Below are positions 18,001-23,149 of a DNA stretch of 64,000 nt, in pieces; position 1 is the stretch's first letter, and each line of letters starts with the position of its first letter. Position numbers and translations under genes: made by a program. Source of the DNA: Parelaphostrongylus tenuis. Taxonomy: Eukaryota; Nematoda; Chromadorea; Rhabditida; Metastrongylidae. The notes under the pieces were generated by a model. The model worked only from the letters and a program-made list of their open reading frames with translations. It searched no databases and was not told the origin of the DNA. The stretch covers positions 1 through 64,000 of the forward strand of contig JAHQIW010004750.1 in NCBI GenBank assembly GCA_019055375.1, in the 5' to 3' direction.

Positions 18001-19811
18001 GCTCTTACTACAGCAATGACTCCTGCTACTATTACCGATCTCACGCCTGCAAAGGAAGACCAGTTTTCAGGATTCCTATATCAACTACTAATTCCGAATT
18101 TCATGAAAAGTCAGTCTTCTAAACTCTTAGCGCTGTGCCTACGAACATTCTAGCTGGGCTAAATAAAAAAAAAACCGGTATGCGAATCTCAAACAACTAT
18201 TTGCACGATACAAGCCTCTTCGATATATAAAGGCTAGGAACGATTGAAACCAAAGCATCTTTGCTACTTCCTTACGGATTTTCGTGTCAGCTATCCTTTG
18301 CAACTCCTTCTTTTATCCCCCTATGCAAAAGAGAATGCTATAAAAGAGCAACACAAAGGAAAGAGTCAATTTTATCTGACCGCTACTTGCGGTGTTATAA
18401 TGTTCAGATATACCCAATAATGTAGAGTGCTGTGCAAAAACGTTTGCCTCAGCCGGGATTCAAACCCAGATATCACTGATTCCGGGAGCGTATGCTAACC
18501 GTTGCACCACCCGCGAACTCTTTTCTTTGCTCAATAATGTAGAATGCTGTGCAAAAACGTTTGCGTCGGTGGTGTACGCTCCCGTAATGAGTGAGATCTG
18601 AGTTCGGATCTCGGCTAACGCGAACGTTTTTGCACAGCACTCTACATTATTGAACAAAGGAAACAGCTCGCAGGAAGCTCCGCAAAAACTTCGAAGAATA
18701 TAAACGTCTAATGAAGGCGGGCTAAATCCGATTGCTTTTTTTTTGCTCACTAGTTATTCCTCCGTTCCTAATCTACTTGCCCTCTGCGAAATCACGAAAG
18801 TTTAAAGCCGTATGCAGTAGAAAAATCCAGTTGCAAGAAATCCTATTATCATCAGCCACCGTCCTTAGAGTACCAAATGCTCATATTCATCTTTTTCTAC
18901 CCAACAATTACTTGCAATCACAATAATTCGGAAAAGCGGATTACTGGATACTATCCTTCTCTGGAAGGGTAAAGAACCATAAAGGAACTGGTCGGATAGG
19001 AGAGAAAACACCGGCGCATACCTTTGGATTTTCGCCTTGTACAACAATCGGTGCACCTTGAGGATAGACTCCTTGGACAAGAAGAGGCTGAGCAACTTTT
19101 CCAGGATTTGCTCCCGCCGGTGTTAAGGTGGCTACAGCAGGTTGATGACCATTACTTGTCCTAGTCACTATCGACGCTGTTGGTGTGCCCTGACAAAAGA
19201 AAAAATCAATAGATCAAATAACAAATTCACTTTTTCTCATGGAAAGCCGTCTTCTCTAAGAGGCTTACGCGAGATTTCGATGGGTGCTTTCATTTCTTAT
19301 GTCAAAATTCTACCAGTATTCGACGCGTTGGTTCAGCCAGGTTTCTCAGATCATTAACATTTACAGCTATCTAAGCTAAAGCTTTCACTTAAGATGTTGC
19401 GCTGCACATTCCATGTCATGACTGGGAATTAACCCTTTCGAGACCACGGACCCAACCCTCTGCGTCTCTAACTCCTAGCGTGCCGCGCCTAACGATGGCG
19501 TCTAACAGTCGCACGCTGGGGGTTAAAGACGCAGAGTTGGGTCCACGACCGAAAGAGTTGGAAGGGAAAATTGACGTCACTACCAACCATGATAACAGAT
19601 TCACAACGTTGACTTACTTAACTCAAAAGAGAAAATATACGGTAAAATAAGAAAAATACGTAGAGAAACTGCAGAAAATGGAACATACCGTAACCGAATT
19701 CTGCTGGTTGTTGGTGGCCGATGGACGAATCAAAAGGCCGAGGTATTGGGTTTCGCCGTTGCCATTTTGTGCTGAGCTTCGGAACATACATGGTACGGCC
19801 TCGTAACTCAT
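1..19811 (-). CDS. lin-59: ASH1/LIN-59-like SET-PHD chromatin protein, 5' complete, 3' end beyond window
   Basis: Joined from exons 19689-19811, 19022-19189, 17417-17605, 16714-16833, 15710-15847, 12618-12733, 11038-11245, 10565-10912, 10144-10490, 8650-8684 (tentative), 7868-8019, 7697-7798, 6825-7012, 6233-6393, an unresolved part near 5.0 kb, 3358-3433, 3064-3252, 2874-3006, 2496-2558, 1717-1824 and 85 to the left edge. Nearly all joins are GT-AG and keep phase. About 1,015 residues are visible: a Ser/Pro/Thr/Gln-rich N-terminus, a basic block (about 355-590), AWS (about 600-650), SET (about 650-780), post-SET, a linker, and a PHD finger (about 950-1000). AWS-SET-post-SET-PHD in this order is the ASH1 family layout; known members act on H3K36 in trithorax-type gene activation, and C. 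elegans LIN-59 is the nematode member. The BAH domain should lie left of position 1. The SET core lacks the usual catalytic residues. The symbol is by homology. Confidence 0.85.
174..380 (+). mobile_element. SINE family A, diverged copy
   Basis: Recognisable head (GGCGCTCACGGCGCAGTGGT), a weak B box (GATTCAATCTC) and body landmarks (ATTGGTACTAGACTGTCTGG, GGCCACCACGAGT). Lies in the intron before the last visible lin-59-like exon. Confidence 0.7.
1717..1824 (-). CDS. lin-59: lin-59-like exon: PHD finger, first part
   Basis: 36 codons after TGTTTTAG: VRCVCGSLEEDGEMTQCDTC then NFWLHSECLSDVDQDT. It supplies C-x-C, C-x2-C and H-x2-C of a Cys4-His-Cys3 zinc finger. The Trp two residues before the His (FWLH) is the aromatic position that H3K4me-binding PHD fingers use, so histone-tail reading looks preserved even though the SET domain seems dead. 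Donor GTTTGT. Confidence 0.88.
1955..2339. mobile_element. TIR element with tRNA-like core (family B)
   Basis: Inverted ends TGTTGAATGATATGCAAAAC and TTTTGCATATCACTCAACA. The right part carries a tRNA-like stretch (GAGGGTTCAACTTCCACCTG). The middle (2040-2170) is related to the repeat at 21390-21520, so this may be a nested pair. Confidence 0.6.
2496..2558 (-). CDS. lin-59: lin-59-like exon, short acidic linker
   Basis: 21 codons (VGEYDPDDAWPLGKANEKDDA), phase 0, between GAGGTTCAG and GCG/GTATGT. Leads directly into the PHD finger, as the acidic segment does in ASH1L. Confidence 0.7.
2874..3006 (-). CDS. lin-59: lin-59-like exon, charged linker
   Basis: 44 codons after an ACATTTAG acceptor, phase-matched on both sides (donor GTAAGG). 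Highly charged peptide including DPGRLEKDEKPKRDRRKESR and LDYIDSKFR. Confidence 0.75.
3064..3252 (-). CDS. lin-59: lin-59-like exon before the PHD finger
   Basis: One base, 62 codons and two bases after a GTTGCTACAG acceptor; donor GTCAGT. Reads VRRTDGRLPLKAIHGYH to MGHWLDELADDDIERAY. Helical and charged, without a recognised domain; it occupies the place of the bromodomain-PHD linker in ASH1L. Confidence 0.75.
3358..3433 (-). CDS. lin-59: lin-59-like short linker exon
   Basis: 76 bases between a GTAACAG acceptor and a TACAG/GTAGGC donor; encodes LRGSFGSPTSHFDGIRKVL then KGVAY. It ends in phase 2, which fits the phase of the following exon and makes an Arg codon across the join. It starts after a phase 1 exon that I could not find. 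Confidence 0.55.
3826..4089 (-). mobile_element. SINE family A, diverged copy
   Basis: Body landmarks TGACTCGCGGAGGCCTACCG, TCCTCCCAGA and the head complement GCCACCTCTAACCATAGCAC. Open frames over it are not genes. In an intron of the lin-59-like gene. Confidence 0.75.
4925..5141 (-). CDS. lin-59: possible lin-59-like linker exon
   Basis: An open minus-strand stretch with a Ser/Pro-rich start (GRDSPPSPSSLTAEQP) and a helical end (DLGQMNTLITSAFRLFDAV). The position, between post-SET and PHD, is where ASH1L has its bromodomain, and the helix loosely resembles the start of one. No splice pair fits the flanking phases without another exon, so the limits are rough and the call is tentative. Confidence 0.35.
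5520..6062. repeat. unclassified repeat-like sequence in a lin-59-like intron
   Basis: GC-richer blocks (5521-5700 and 5950-6062) with phrases such as GGAGCTCTGGGTACGCTTAT and GAGGTGGTGTCGCCTTGCG on the minus strand. No consistent open frame in either orientation, so I do not read them as exons. I suspect dispersed repeats but found no second copy in the window. Confidence 0.3.
6233..6393 (-). CDS. lin-59: lin-59-like exon: SET-C and post-SET, apparent frameshift
   Basis: Starts after GTTTAG and reads SVNGNYRAGLFSLGEIASG then AEVTIDM, colinear with the C-terminal SET strands. The family has ELTYDY at the catalytic tyrosines; here it is EVTIDM, losing both. The post-SET cysteines follow as KDCNCGISDCRKR, but one frame away. 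The change falls between about 6282 and 6315, where removing one base (for example one c at 6310-6311) would restore a single frame. Read literally, the protein would stop after DMNGLFAC. Ends at GCG/GTTAGT. Confidence 0.75.
6606..6790 (-). mobile_element. SINE family A, partial copy
   Basis: Contains GTGACTCGCGGTGGCCTACC, CACCGACCTCGGAGGGATGG and CACACCACATGCGTACC. Inside the intron that splits the SET domain. Confidence 0.7.
6825..7012 (-). CDS. lin-59: lin-59-like exon: SET core
   Basis: 62 codons plus two bases. Begins CEFAGDVLSF and contains LFIDATVRGNVSRYVRQSC then RPNARLEV. The register matches the SET segment MVIDSYRMGNEARFINHSC of ASH1L, but the Asn-His of the NHSC motif is replaced by Arg-Gln. 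Related changes are known in the MLL5/SET3 group (RRSC). The last two bases plus the first base of the next exon complete the Trp of LEVW-SVNG, matching QKW-SVNG in ASH1L, which fixes the splice. Confidence 0.88.
7151..7638. mobile_element. inverted-repeat element, family M2
   Basis: Ends ATAGGAGTAATCATTCGAAA and TTTCGAATGATTACTAACAC-TCCTAT, then AGCGCGGTACGTAGCCGGTT against GGTCACGTAGCGCTGTAGCC. Inserted in the short intron between two SET-domain exons. Confidence 0.8.
7697..7798 (-). CDS. lin-59: lin-59-like exon: AWS to SET-N
   Basis: 34 codons, phase 0 (CTCTTAG acceptor, TTG/GTAGGT donor): from KFWRDDVTKTF to RRAGEFL. It aligns with the start of SET domains, where ASH1L has a GWGIR SAM-binding loop before KAGQFI. 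Here the loop reads RKILR, so both glycines are gone. The end (AGEFL) joins directly to CEFAGDV of the next exon, equivalent to the usual IIEYLGEV strand. Confidence 0.85.
7868..8019 (-). CDS. lin-59: lin-59-like exon with AWS domain
   Basis: 50 codons after a TCTATTCAG acceptor, ending phase 0 at GTTGGT. The second half is a cysteine cluster, CGCTRGAC, then DSECVNRAL, QCPPSC and PLCANK. This matches the AWS (associated with SET) zinc-binding fold that precedes the SET domain in ASH1/SETD2/NSD proteins, including the C-L/V-N-R and C-x-N elements. Seven cysteines are visible, so one or two of the usual ligands may be missing or replaced. Confidence 0.85.
8086..8304 (-). mobile_element. tRNA-derived SINE, family C
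   Basis: Minus strand begins GGGGCGCCGTGGCCGAGTGG, a type of A box found in class II (Ser/Leu-like) tRNAs, followed by a body with CTCCGGCAGTCAACAACAAC and AGACTCGCTCGACCAGTAT. A related copy is at 30958-31163. In a lin-59-like intron. Confidence 0.7.
8340..8607 (-). mobile_element. SINE family A, diverged copy
   Basis: Tail GGCGTTGATCAATCCTGAGG and GGATGCGCCATGCAT, body GCCCACGGTGGTCTACCACT, B box complement GGATCGAACCATCG. Sits beside a family C SINE in the same intron. Confidence 0.75.
8650..8684 (-). CDS. lin-59: possible lin-59-like microexon
   Basis: A 35-base segment ending at a strong donor (CAGA/GTAAGT) encodes a charged peptide, KREKEYEEISQ. It is the only candidate I found that takes the phase 2 end of exon 9 to the phase 1 start required by the AWS exon. 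Its acceptor (CCATAG) has no pyrimidine tract, so the 5' end is uncertain. Confidence 0.4.
8854..9024. mobile_element. TIR element with tRNA-like core (family B)
   Basis: Inverted ends AATGTTTAGTGATATGCAAA and GTTTTGCACATCACTCAACA, enclosing GTAGTGCAACGGATAAAATG (A-box-like) and AGGCTCAACTCCTGCC (B-box-like). Open frames across it and the neighbouring AT repeat are not genes. Confidence 0.65.
9040..9378. repeat. alternating purine-pyrimidine AT/ATGTAC satellite
   Basis: About 340 bases of TATATA, ACATAT, GTACAT and GTATAC words with a pure (AT)n core near 9165-9185. It can form Z-DNA or cruciforms. Tyr/Ile/His-rich open frames in it are artefacts of composition. Confidence 0.9.
9379..9812. 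mobile_element. inverted-repeat element, family M4
   Basis: Ends TAATCTGATAACATATTCCG and ATATATCACCAGATTA are inverted, followed inwards by CATGAGGTCTGTTATG and CATAACAGACCTCATG. No transposase. Relatives at 23999-24447 and 54121-54294. Confidence 0.8.
9943..10045 (-). mobile_element. tRNA-like element (family B)
   Basis: On the minus strand GCGTCAGTAGTGCAACGGGT starts a tRNA-like unit whose first seven bases pair perfectly with TGACGC at its end (GCGTCAG/CTGACGC), with a four-pair D stem (GTGC/GCGC) and a B box (GGTTCGAGTCT). The anticodon loop would be 11 bases, so it is not a functional tRNA gene. A tail GTGATGTGCAAACG is kept on one side. Confidence 0.65.
10144..10490 (-). CDS. lin-59: lin-59-like exon 9, basic region
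   Basis: About 115 codons, starting phase 0 after CATGTTCAG and ending phase 2 at GTAAGT. Very rich in Lys, Arg and Glu (VRKKRKKDDEKKRAADRI; HEKRSRKRRNDS): a long charged segment, probably nuclear-localising and nucleic-acid contacting. The open frame on the opposite strand is its shadow. Confidence 0.8.
10565..10912 (-). CDS. lin-59: lin-59-like exon 8
   Basis: 116 codons in phase 0. Begins ENGPKRARPTSG, a basic nuclear-localisation-like segment, continues Ser/Thr-rich, and ends in a charged helix (IEIRKRYREAIKKMLREQ). Acceptor GATTTTAAG, donor CAG/GTGAAA. Confidence 0.8.
11038..11245 (-). CDS. lin-59: lin-59-like exon 7
   Basis: One base plus 69 codons after a GCTTTCAG acceptor. Includes DIVEQLIMLDPEKANAIANL, a probable short helix, followed by a basic tail (KRRQSNNKKKSSNKQ) that could serve in nuclear import or DNA contact. 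Ends in phase 0 at GTAAAT. Confidence 0.8.
11395..11592 (-). mobile_element. SINE family C, diverged, mostly body
   Basis: Shares GCGGATCCCAAGACTC, GAACGCTGTAGAATGATGGT and TTCGCAATCTCGGGCAC order with the two other copies. Head eroded. In a lin-59-like intron. Confidence 0.5.
11849..12572. mobile_element. 724-base foldback element, family M1
   Basis: Nearly the whole element is an inverted repeat: left arm CTTTAGCTGGCACGAGGTTG, GACGTTTCGGCGACACCGCC; right arm GGCGGTATCGCCGAAACGTC, CAATCTCGTGTCAGCTAAAG. Centre near 12210. No coding capacity. Lies in the intron between exons at 12618 and 11245, so the pre-mRNA would carry a long hairpin. Confidence 0.85.
12618..12733 (-). CDS. lin-59: lin-59-like exon 6
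   Basis: Starts after a GTTTTTCAG acceptor and ends in phase 2 at a GTGAGT donor. Acidic peptide (CEERYENDEDFADMP). Its last two bases plus the first base of exon 7 make a Ser codon, which supports the join. Confidence 0.8.
13425..13712 (-). mobile_element. tRNA-derived SINE, family A, near-intact
   Basis: On the minus strand it starts GAGCGCATGTGGCGCAGTGG and has a Pol III A box (TGGCGCAGTGG) and B box (GGTTCGATTTC) in a tRNA-like head, then about 200 bases of unique body ending near CTCAGGGATTGATT. It differs from the copy at 51405-51697 at only a handful of positions, so both are recent insertions. Lies in an intron of the lin-59-like gene. Confidence 0.85.
14048..14239 (+). pseudogene. 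RTE-type LINE fragment, 3' end of the reverse transcriptase ORF
   Basis: 64 codons without a stop: YIPRDVKRSTGRPPTQYSDF, LEERYDGR and RTHWATLARDWEK. The phrases W-I-P-R-D-x-K-R-x-x-GRPPTRWSDFF and RTHW-ATxARD are the C-terminal signature of nematode RTE endonuclease-reverse transcriptases. Only the tail is present: a typical 5'-truncated LINE insertion. It lies 150 bases upstream of the nested gene's start. Confidence 0.85.
14390..15302 (+). CDS. small three-exon gene nested in a lin-59-like intron, unknown function
   Basis: Exons 14390-14566, 14772-14922 and 15283-15302 join in phase (0, then 1) to a 115-residue protein. Exon 1 runs from MTSPAITVGFDAM to GALELQ; exon 2 begins FFYLSKNNFFKITARFLRG; exon 3 adds NKFPE and a stop. 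The ATG is ten bases after CTTTCAG, a good SL trans-splice site, so this may be the whole protein. Splice sites: CAG/GTATTC, CCCGCAG, TTG/GTATGA, CCTTTTCAG. The protein is mixed alpha/beta in look, with no signal peptide or clear membrane segment. I do not recognise the family. It lies on the opposite strand within the intron between host exons 15710-15847 and 12618-12733. A stop would also follow if an alternative acceptor near 15076 were used for the last exon. Confidence 0.5.
15710..15847 (-). CDS. lin-59: lin-59-like exon 5
   Basis: 46 codons, phase 0 (TTTGTTGTAG acceptor, ACG/GTATCT donor). Ser/Thr/Pro-rich peptide ending SHPLTPPT. The intron that follows is nearly 3 kb and holds the nested plus-strand gene, an RTE fragment and a young SINE. 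Confidence 0.75.
16126..16268. mobile_element. inverted pair of tRNA-like units (family B)
   Basis: GGGCGGGAGTTGAACCTGCA (minus-oriented unit) is followed by GCTGGTTCAGACCTGCCTAC (plus-oriented) and a GCATATC tail. In a lin-59-like intron. Confidence 0.55.
16714..16833 (-). CDS. lin-59: lin-59-like exon 4
   Basis: 40 codons, phase 0, with a textbook nematode acceptor (GGTTTTCAG) and a CGCAG/GTACTG donor. Ser/Pro-rich (PRSLSVSSASPQLDSSPMSP). No domain. Confidence 0.75.
16970..17176. mobile_element. short foldback element, family M1
   Basis: Arms CGAGCGTAGATTGGTGATAG and CTACCACTATTAACAATCTCG, with GGCGAAGTCGCCGAAACGTC inside. In a lin-59-like intron. Confidence 0.7.
17417..17605 (-). CDS. 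lin-59: lin-59-like exon 3
   Basis: 63 codons, phase 0 at both ends (TTTTTTAAG acceptor, CGCAG/GTGGAC donor). Ser/Thr/Pro/Ala-rich with the stretch ISPTPLATTTFPVASSWPQ. Open reading continues past the donor into the intron, so the exon end rests on the splice site and on phase agreement with exon 4. Confidence 0.7.
17666..18055. mobile_element. foldback element, family M1
   Basis: Arms CGACGCGAGGTTGGCAATAG and CTACTATTACCGATCTCACG; inner GAGCTTGGACGTAC with TACGTCCAGGCTC. Only tens of bases upstream of the exon at 17417-17605. Confidence 0.7.
18417..18655. mobile_element. inverted pair of tRNA-like units with TIRs (family B)
   Basis: Ends AATGTAGAGTGCTGTGCAAA and TTTGCACAGCACTCTACATT, with the same TIR repeated in the middle (18535-18560). 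Two tRNA-like cores face each other: GCCGGGATTCAAACCCAGAT and GAGTTCGGATCTCGGC. Probably one element inserted in another. Confidence 0.7.
19022..19189 (-). CDS. lin-59: lin-59-like exon 2
   Basis: 56 codons, phase 0 at both ends, between a TTTTGTCAG acceptor and an AAAG/GTATGC donor. The peptide is low in charge and rich in Gly, Pro, Val, Gln and Thr (for example VAQPLLVQGVYPQGAPIVVQ), as expected for a disordered region. No domain recognised. Confidence 0.75.
19430..19569. mobile_element. GC-rich palindromic element, family M6
   Basis: CTTTCGAGACCACGGACCCA-ACCCTCTGCGTCTCTAAC pairs with GTTAAAGACGCAGAGTTGGG-TCCACGACCGAAAG; GC-rich loop. In the first intron of the lin-59-like gene. Confidence 0.8.
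19689..19811 (-). CDS. lin-59: lin-59-like exon 1 with start codon
   Basis: Encodes 41 residues from MSYEAVPC to NSVT, rich in Asn, Gln and Thr. I chose this ATG because an in-frame stop (TAA) lies two codons upstream, and because this frame, not the overlapping longer one (MITNELRG...), joins phase 0 to the next exon across a GTATGT donor. A likely cis- or trans-splice acceptor (CATGACAG) lies about 35 bases upstream. Confidence 0.7.
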
Positions 19812-19846
19812 TAGTTATCATATAAGCTCATCGTCGAGAGGCCGTT
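19791..19846 (-). promoter_or_regulatory. six-codon upstream ORF overlapping the lin-59-like start
   Basis: In the putative 5' leader a short frame, ATG AGC TTA TAT GAT AAC TAA, ends exactly on the gene's start: the bases TAATG contain both the uORF stop and the main ATG. A candidate splice acceptor (CATGACAG) lies just upstream, so the uORF would be inside the mature leader. Confidence 0.45.
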
Positions 19847-20480
19847 CTGTCATGAGAAAACATGATGAGGGTGAAAAAACGATCGTTGAAAATTGCAAAA
19901 GCCGACGACAATCGCGCGACACGAGAGCCATCTTCCAAATGAGATCAAAAACACGGAATTTTACGCAAAAATGCGGAATTGCTTCAATTAAAAAAATAAG
20001 TAAATAAATAAGCAGAAAGACGGACTTCTACACAATAATAAGGAAACAAATTTAATAGACAAAGGGAACGCAACTTTACGCAAAAATACAGAACCACTTC
20101 ACAGAAAAGACGTAATTTTGCACAAAAATACGGAACCAATTCCAATGGAGAGGAAGGAGCTCAGAAGGCGGTTATGATCCCTGAAATTACATAACCACGT
20201 GATCTACTCGGCGCATATTACCCAACAAACAAAGTGAAATGGCGCAATAACTCGAAAAAATCAATTAGAACTGAAGAGGCGAAGGGGGAAGGAGGCGGGA
20301 TAATGGCATGACGAATTCCAAAAAAACCAATAGTAATTAAAGGGGACAATGACGACAGGGTGCATTTAACACGCTATCTATTCAGATAATATGGAGACAG
20401 ATCAAATAGATCAAAAGCACAAGAGAAAATAGGGCTCCAGGAGAAAAGAAGACAGTGTTTAGTGATATTTTAGGGAAGAA
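19830..20480. other. region upstream of exon 1 without gene
   Basis: AT-rich. Contains three loosely similar repeats of the phrase ACGCAAAAATNCGGAA(T/C) near 19962, 20075 and 20120. No exon recognised; probably leader intron or upstream sequence. Confidence 0.4.
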
Positions 20481-20486
20481 TCCGAA

Positions 20487-20541
20487 CAAAAAAAAAAAGA
20501 AAAAAAAGGAAAAAAAAGGAAAAAAGAGGAAAAAAGAGGCG
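20487..20541. repeat. purine tract
   Basis: Almost unbroken A/G run of A(6-10)GG units, next to the CpG-rich region. Low complexity; could adopt triplex structure or act as a nucleosome-poor spacer. Confidence 0.7.
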
Positions 20542-20559
20542 CTGGCGCTGAAATCAACG

Positions 20560-21250
20560 AGCAAGTGGGCGACGCGACAAGCTCATAAACTAGGGAGGAG
20601 ATAATTCAGGCGAGCGTCTCGATGAAACGGCCATTACGAAGTCGGCGACACATGTAAAAGCCTCTTCTGGCAGGCCTAGGCCTAAGCCTAAGCATAAGCC
20701 TAAGCCTAAGCCTAAGCCTAAGCCTAGGTCACAAGGAGAGAGAACACCCGGGAGAATACTACCCACCCGGATGACGTCAGCAACAGTCGCTTGAAAGACG
20801 ACGGTTATTGTTTCTGCTCCCCGAGAAGGCGGCAACGCGGCAACGGCGGCCACGGCGGCGGCGGCAACGGCGCGGGCCGGTGGTGGATTCTGAGCGGCTT
20901 GGGGTTGACGTCCAACGACGACGACGACGAGATAGTGTTGACGATCGGACATATGTCGCACGATGGATGACGTGCCGACCTAACGAGAGAGTACGCGAGA
21001 CGCGGAGGCACCCAGAGACGACAGAGCAAAGATGGGTATATAATAACGATTAGTGGCACTCATGCGGCGCGGCGACTCGCCAGCGGCCGCAATGCGGTTG
21101 CGCAGCGGTCGCAAACAGGTTGACGTCGCCCGCGGCGGCCGCGTCGGCGGCGTCGGTCCTCGGTGGGCGGAGCTCTCCCACTCCAGTCCTTGGGTCCGTC
21201 CGTCAGGCCGTCCGTCTGTCGTCTGTCTGTTCGTCTAGCCACATCCAGAT
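20560..21250. promoter_or_regulatory. CpG-rich 5' flank, probable promoter of the lin-59-like gene
   Basis: GC- and CpG-rich island (for example the CGGCGGCCACGGCGG-type runs near 20835-20880 and a GAC triplet run near 20917-20930) in an otherwise AT-rich window, placed just upstream of exon 1. It also holds the telomere-hexamer tract and, near 21035-21045, a TATATAATAA string. Open frames here are compositional (Gly/Leu, Pro/Ala or Arg runs) and I do not call them genes. The promoter role is inferred from position and composition. Confidence 0.4.
20673..20728. repeat. interstitial nematode telomere repeat (TTAGGC)n
   Basis: About eight units of GCCTAA on the plus strand (TTAGGC on minus), one of them a variant (GCATAA), flanked by AGGCCTAGG-like ends. 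TTAGGC is the nematode telomere hexamer. In one minus frame it would encode repeated Gly-Leu. Confidence 0.9.
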
Positions 21251-21299
21251 GCAGGCAGTACCCAGTCATACATTAAGGAGTATTGAGGGATATACAAAA

Positions 21300-21390
21300 C
21301 GTTAAACCCTGGCCGGGAGTTGAACCATCGTCTCACCCATATCGAGGGACACGTTCTACCACTACACCATTGAGACCACCGCCTCGCTAC
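21300..21390 (-). mobile_element. tRNA-like unit, Gly/Glu-like head
   Basis: Minus strand reads GGTCTCAATGGTGTAGTGGT then AGAACGTG and GATGGTTCAACTCCCGGCC, with A- and B-box matches. It lies next to a body shared with 2040-2170, so I read it as a SINE head rather than a tRNA gene. Confidence 0.55.
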
Positions 21391-21529
21391 CACTCCCCTT
21401 TTGATATAAACTGTCGGAACTGTCAGCAACCGACCTTCAACGAGCTTTAAGTCTGGTGAGTACACATGGCATAGAACCAAGTCAAGCTGACAGCTATTTG
21501 AGTACCAAGTGTACATGAACATCAAGAAA

Positions 21530-22570
21530 GCCGGACGGGTCGCAGTGAGCGGTAAGCGTGAAGATCCGCCCGATCAAATCACTGAGTACAACTGCTCTCA
21601 CTAATCGACCGGGTCGATAAGTTTTCAAATGACTTGGATAACCTTAGTTGGACGATGAAATCGGCGAAAGAGTGATCTTGGAGCAGGATCTCCGATGGTG
21701 AACTGGTTAGCATTCGCCTTTCGCCAAAGTGTGAGCTGCGGGTTCAATTCCTGCCGGAGGTCCACAGTCTACATCCACTCTCTACTTTTAAATACCTAGT
21801 TATAACACCATAAAAATGGTACAGAAGCAATAAGATCGGAAGAATTCTTGTAGATTGGTTTTTGGTTGGGAGATCCTAGGCAAGATTGCAATCCTGGCAG
21901 CTGCAGGACACAGATAAAGCTTCTGACTCGACGAATCTCTGAGGGATACGCCACGTATTTGGTTCACTTAGGCGTCTTTGATGCAGTGAGACGCGTAATT
22001 ATATCAATAGATGACTTCTGCTGAGCTTAGTGAAATGTTTAAGCCAGTATTTTTACTTACTGAGAGAAACACAGGACCAATTTCCCGATCAAATAGAATG
22101 GAAAGCCTCGTGGATCGCAGAGCGACCAGTCCTTGTTTGTGGTCTTCCGTCCGCCCGATCCATCTGTACGTCTGCCTATCCAAACCTGGGCATTGGCAGT
22201 ATCCATGAGTGATCCTGCATGTCAACAAAACCGCACGGTTTACGTTGGCGCTAAGTGTGAAGATCCCCTCGGTCAAATCAATAAGAGGAGCTGTTCACTA
22301 CTAACTGATTGGCGAAATTGGCAAGGTTTTGGATGAACTAGCTATTGTTGGATGGATGAATAATTGTGGAATGAGTGATATCTGAAAAGAGACCCAGCAT
22401 GCAGTGGTTAGCATACTTTCTGGGAAGGGTGAAATGCGGGTTTAGCTTCCCTACCGAGCTTCAAATTGTTTCACTTCACTCAATGTTCGTGGATATGTAG
22501 TTATAACATTACAACACTCTTCAAAAACTTCAGATAAAAGAAAACTTGTAAAGTAGTTTTCGGTTTGAAG
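21530..22570. repeat. two diverged copies of a tRNA-headed repeat
   Basis: 21540-21890 and 22225-22570 share order and short matches: GCGTGAAGATCCGCCCGATC with GTGTGAAGATCCCCTCGGTC, a tRNA-like middle, TAGTTATAACACC with TAGTTATAACATT, and TGGTTTTTGGTTGGGAGATC with AGTTTTCGGTTTGAAGATC. Confidence 0.6.
21684..21764 (+). mobile_element. tRNA-like unit with complete acceptor and T arms
   Basis: Starts ATCTCCGATGGTGAACTGGT and ends CGGAGGT-CCA. The seven-base ends pair fully (one T-G), and the T arm (GCGGG TTCAATT CCTGC) is intact; the anticodon stem is poor. A diverged duplicate lies at 22390-22470, so this is probably a SINE head rather than a working tRNA gene. Confidence 0.5.
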
Positions 22571-23149
22571 ATCTCAGGTTACAGAGTTACAGAATGTGAG
22601 CGAACAGAAGGACGGAGGATACAGTTTTCGACATCGTTCATCATTCACTGAAGAATACAGCACTGTTCGGCTCACTTACGTTTCGTTGAGGTCGTGAGAG
22701 ATGCACAACTAGTTTATCAGATGACTTCTCCTTGCTTTCTCAGATGTCTACGTGAGTGTTGTAATTCTCCTAGATAATCTAGTACAAATATCCCGATCAC
22801 ATGTAATAGCTGTACGGAGAACGGGAATGAATCAACGAGGACTTCTTTTGCAAGGTACCTAGAGGTAAAAAAGCGTCTGGTGTTGATTCCTCAGTAAGGC
22901 GAGATGAATTCGACCTCATTCAACATCGCAAAGGTGATAGAACTCATATATGGCTCATATAATGGCTTGTGACTACCTAACGACCTATCAAGTGTGAACT
23001 TCCGCAGAGATTTGACACCAATTTCTTAGCTTCGAATGACGAAGAGCTTGCCTTACTTATCACCTGGAACCGACCTAAAATCACGTGCGCATTGGAGTGC
23101 ACGATTGATTACTGCGTTGCAAACGGTAGCAATGAATGCTAAGGCTTAG

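Noticed and set aside
19618..19821. Longer alternative frame over exon 1 (MITNELRG...)
   Set aside because: It joins the next exon out of phase; the other frame gives a continuous protein.
20590..20961. Minus-strand frame with a Gly-Leu repeat
   Set aside because: The repeat is the translated telomere hexamer, and the rest is GC-rich low-complexity sequence. No splice site links it to exon 1 in phase.
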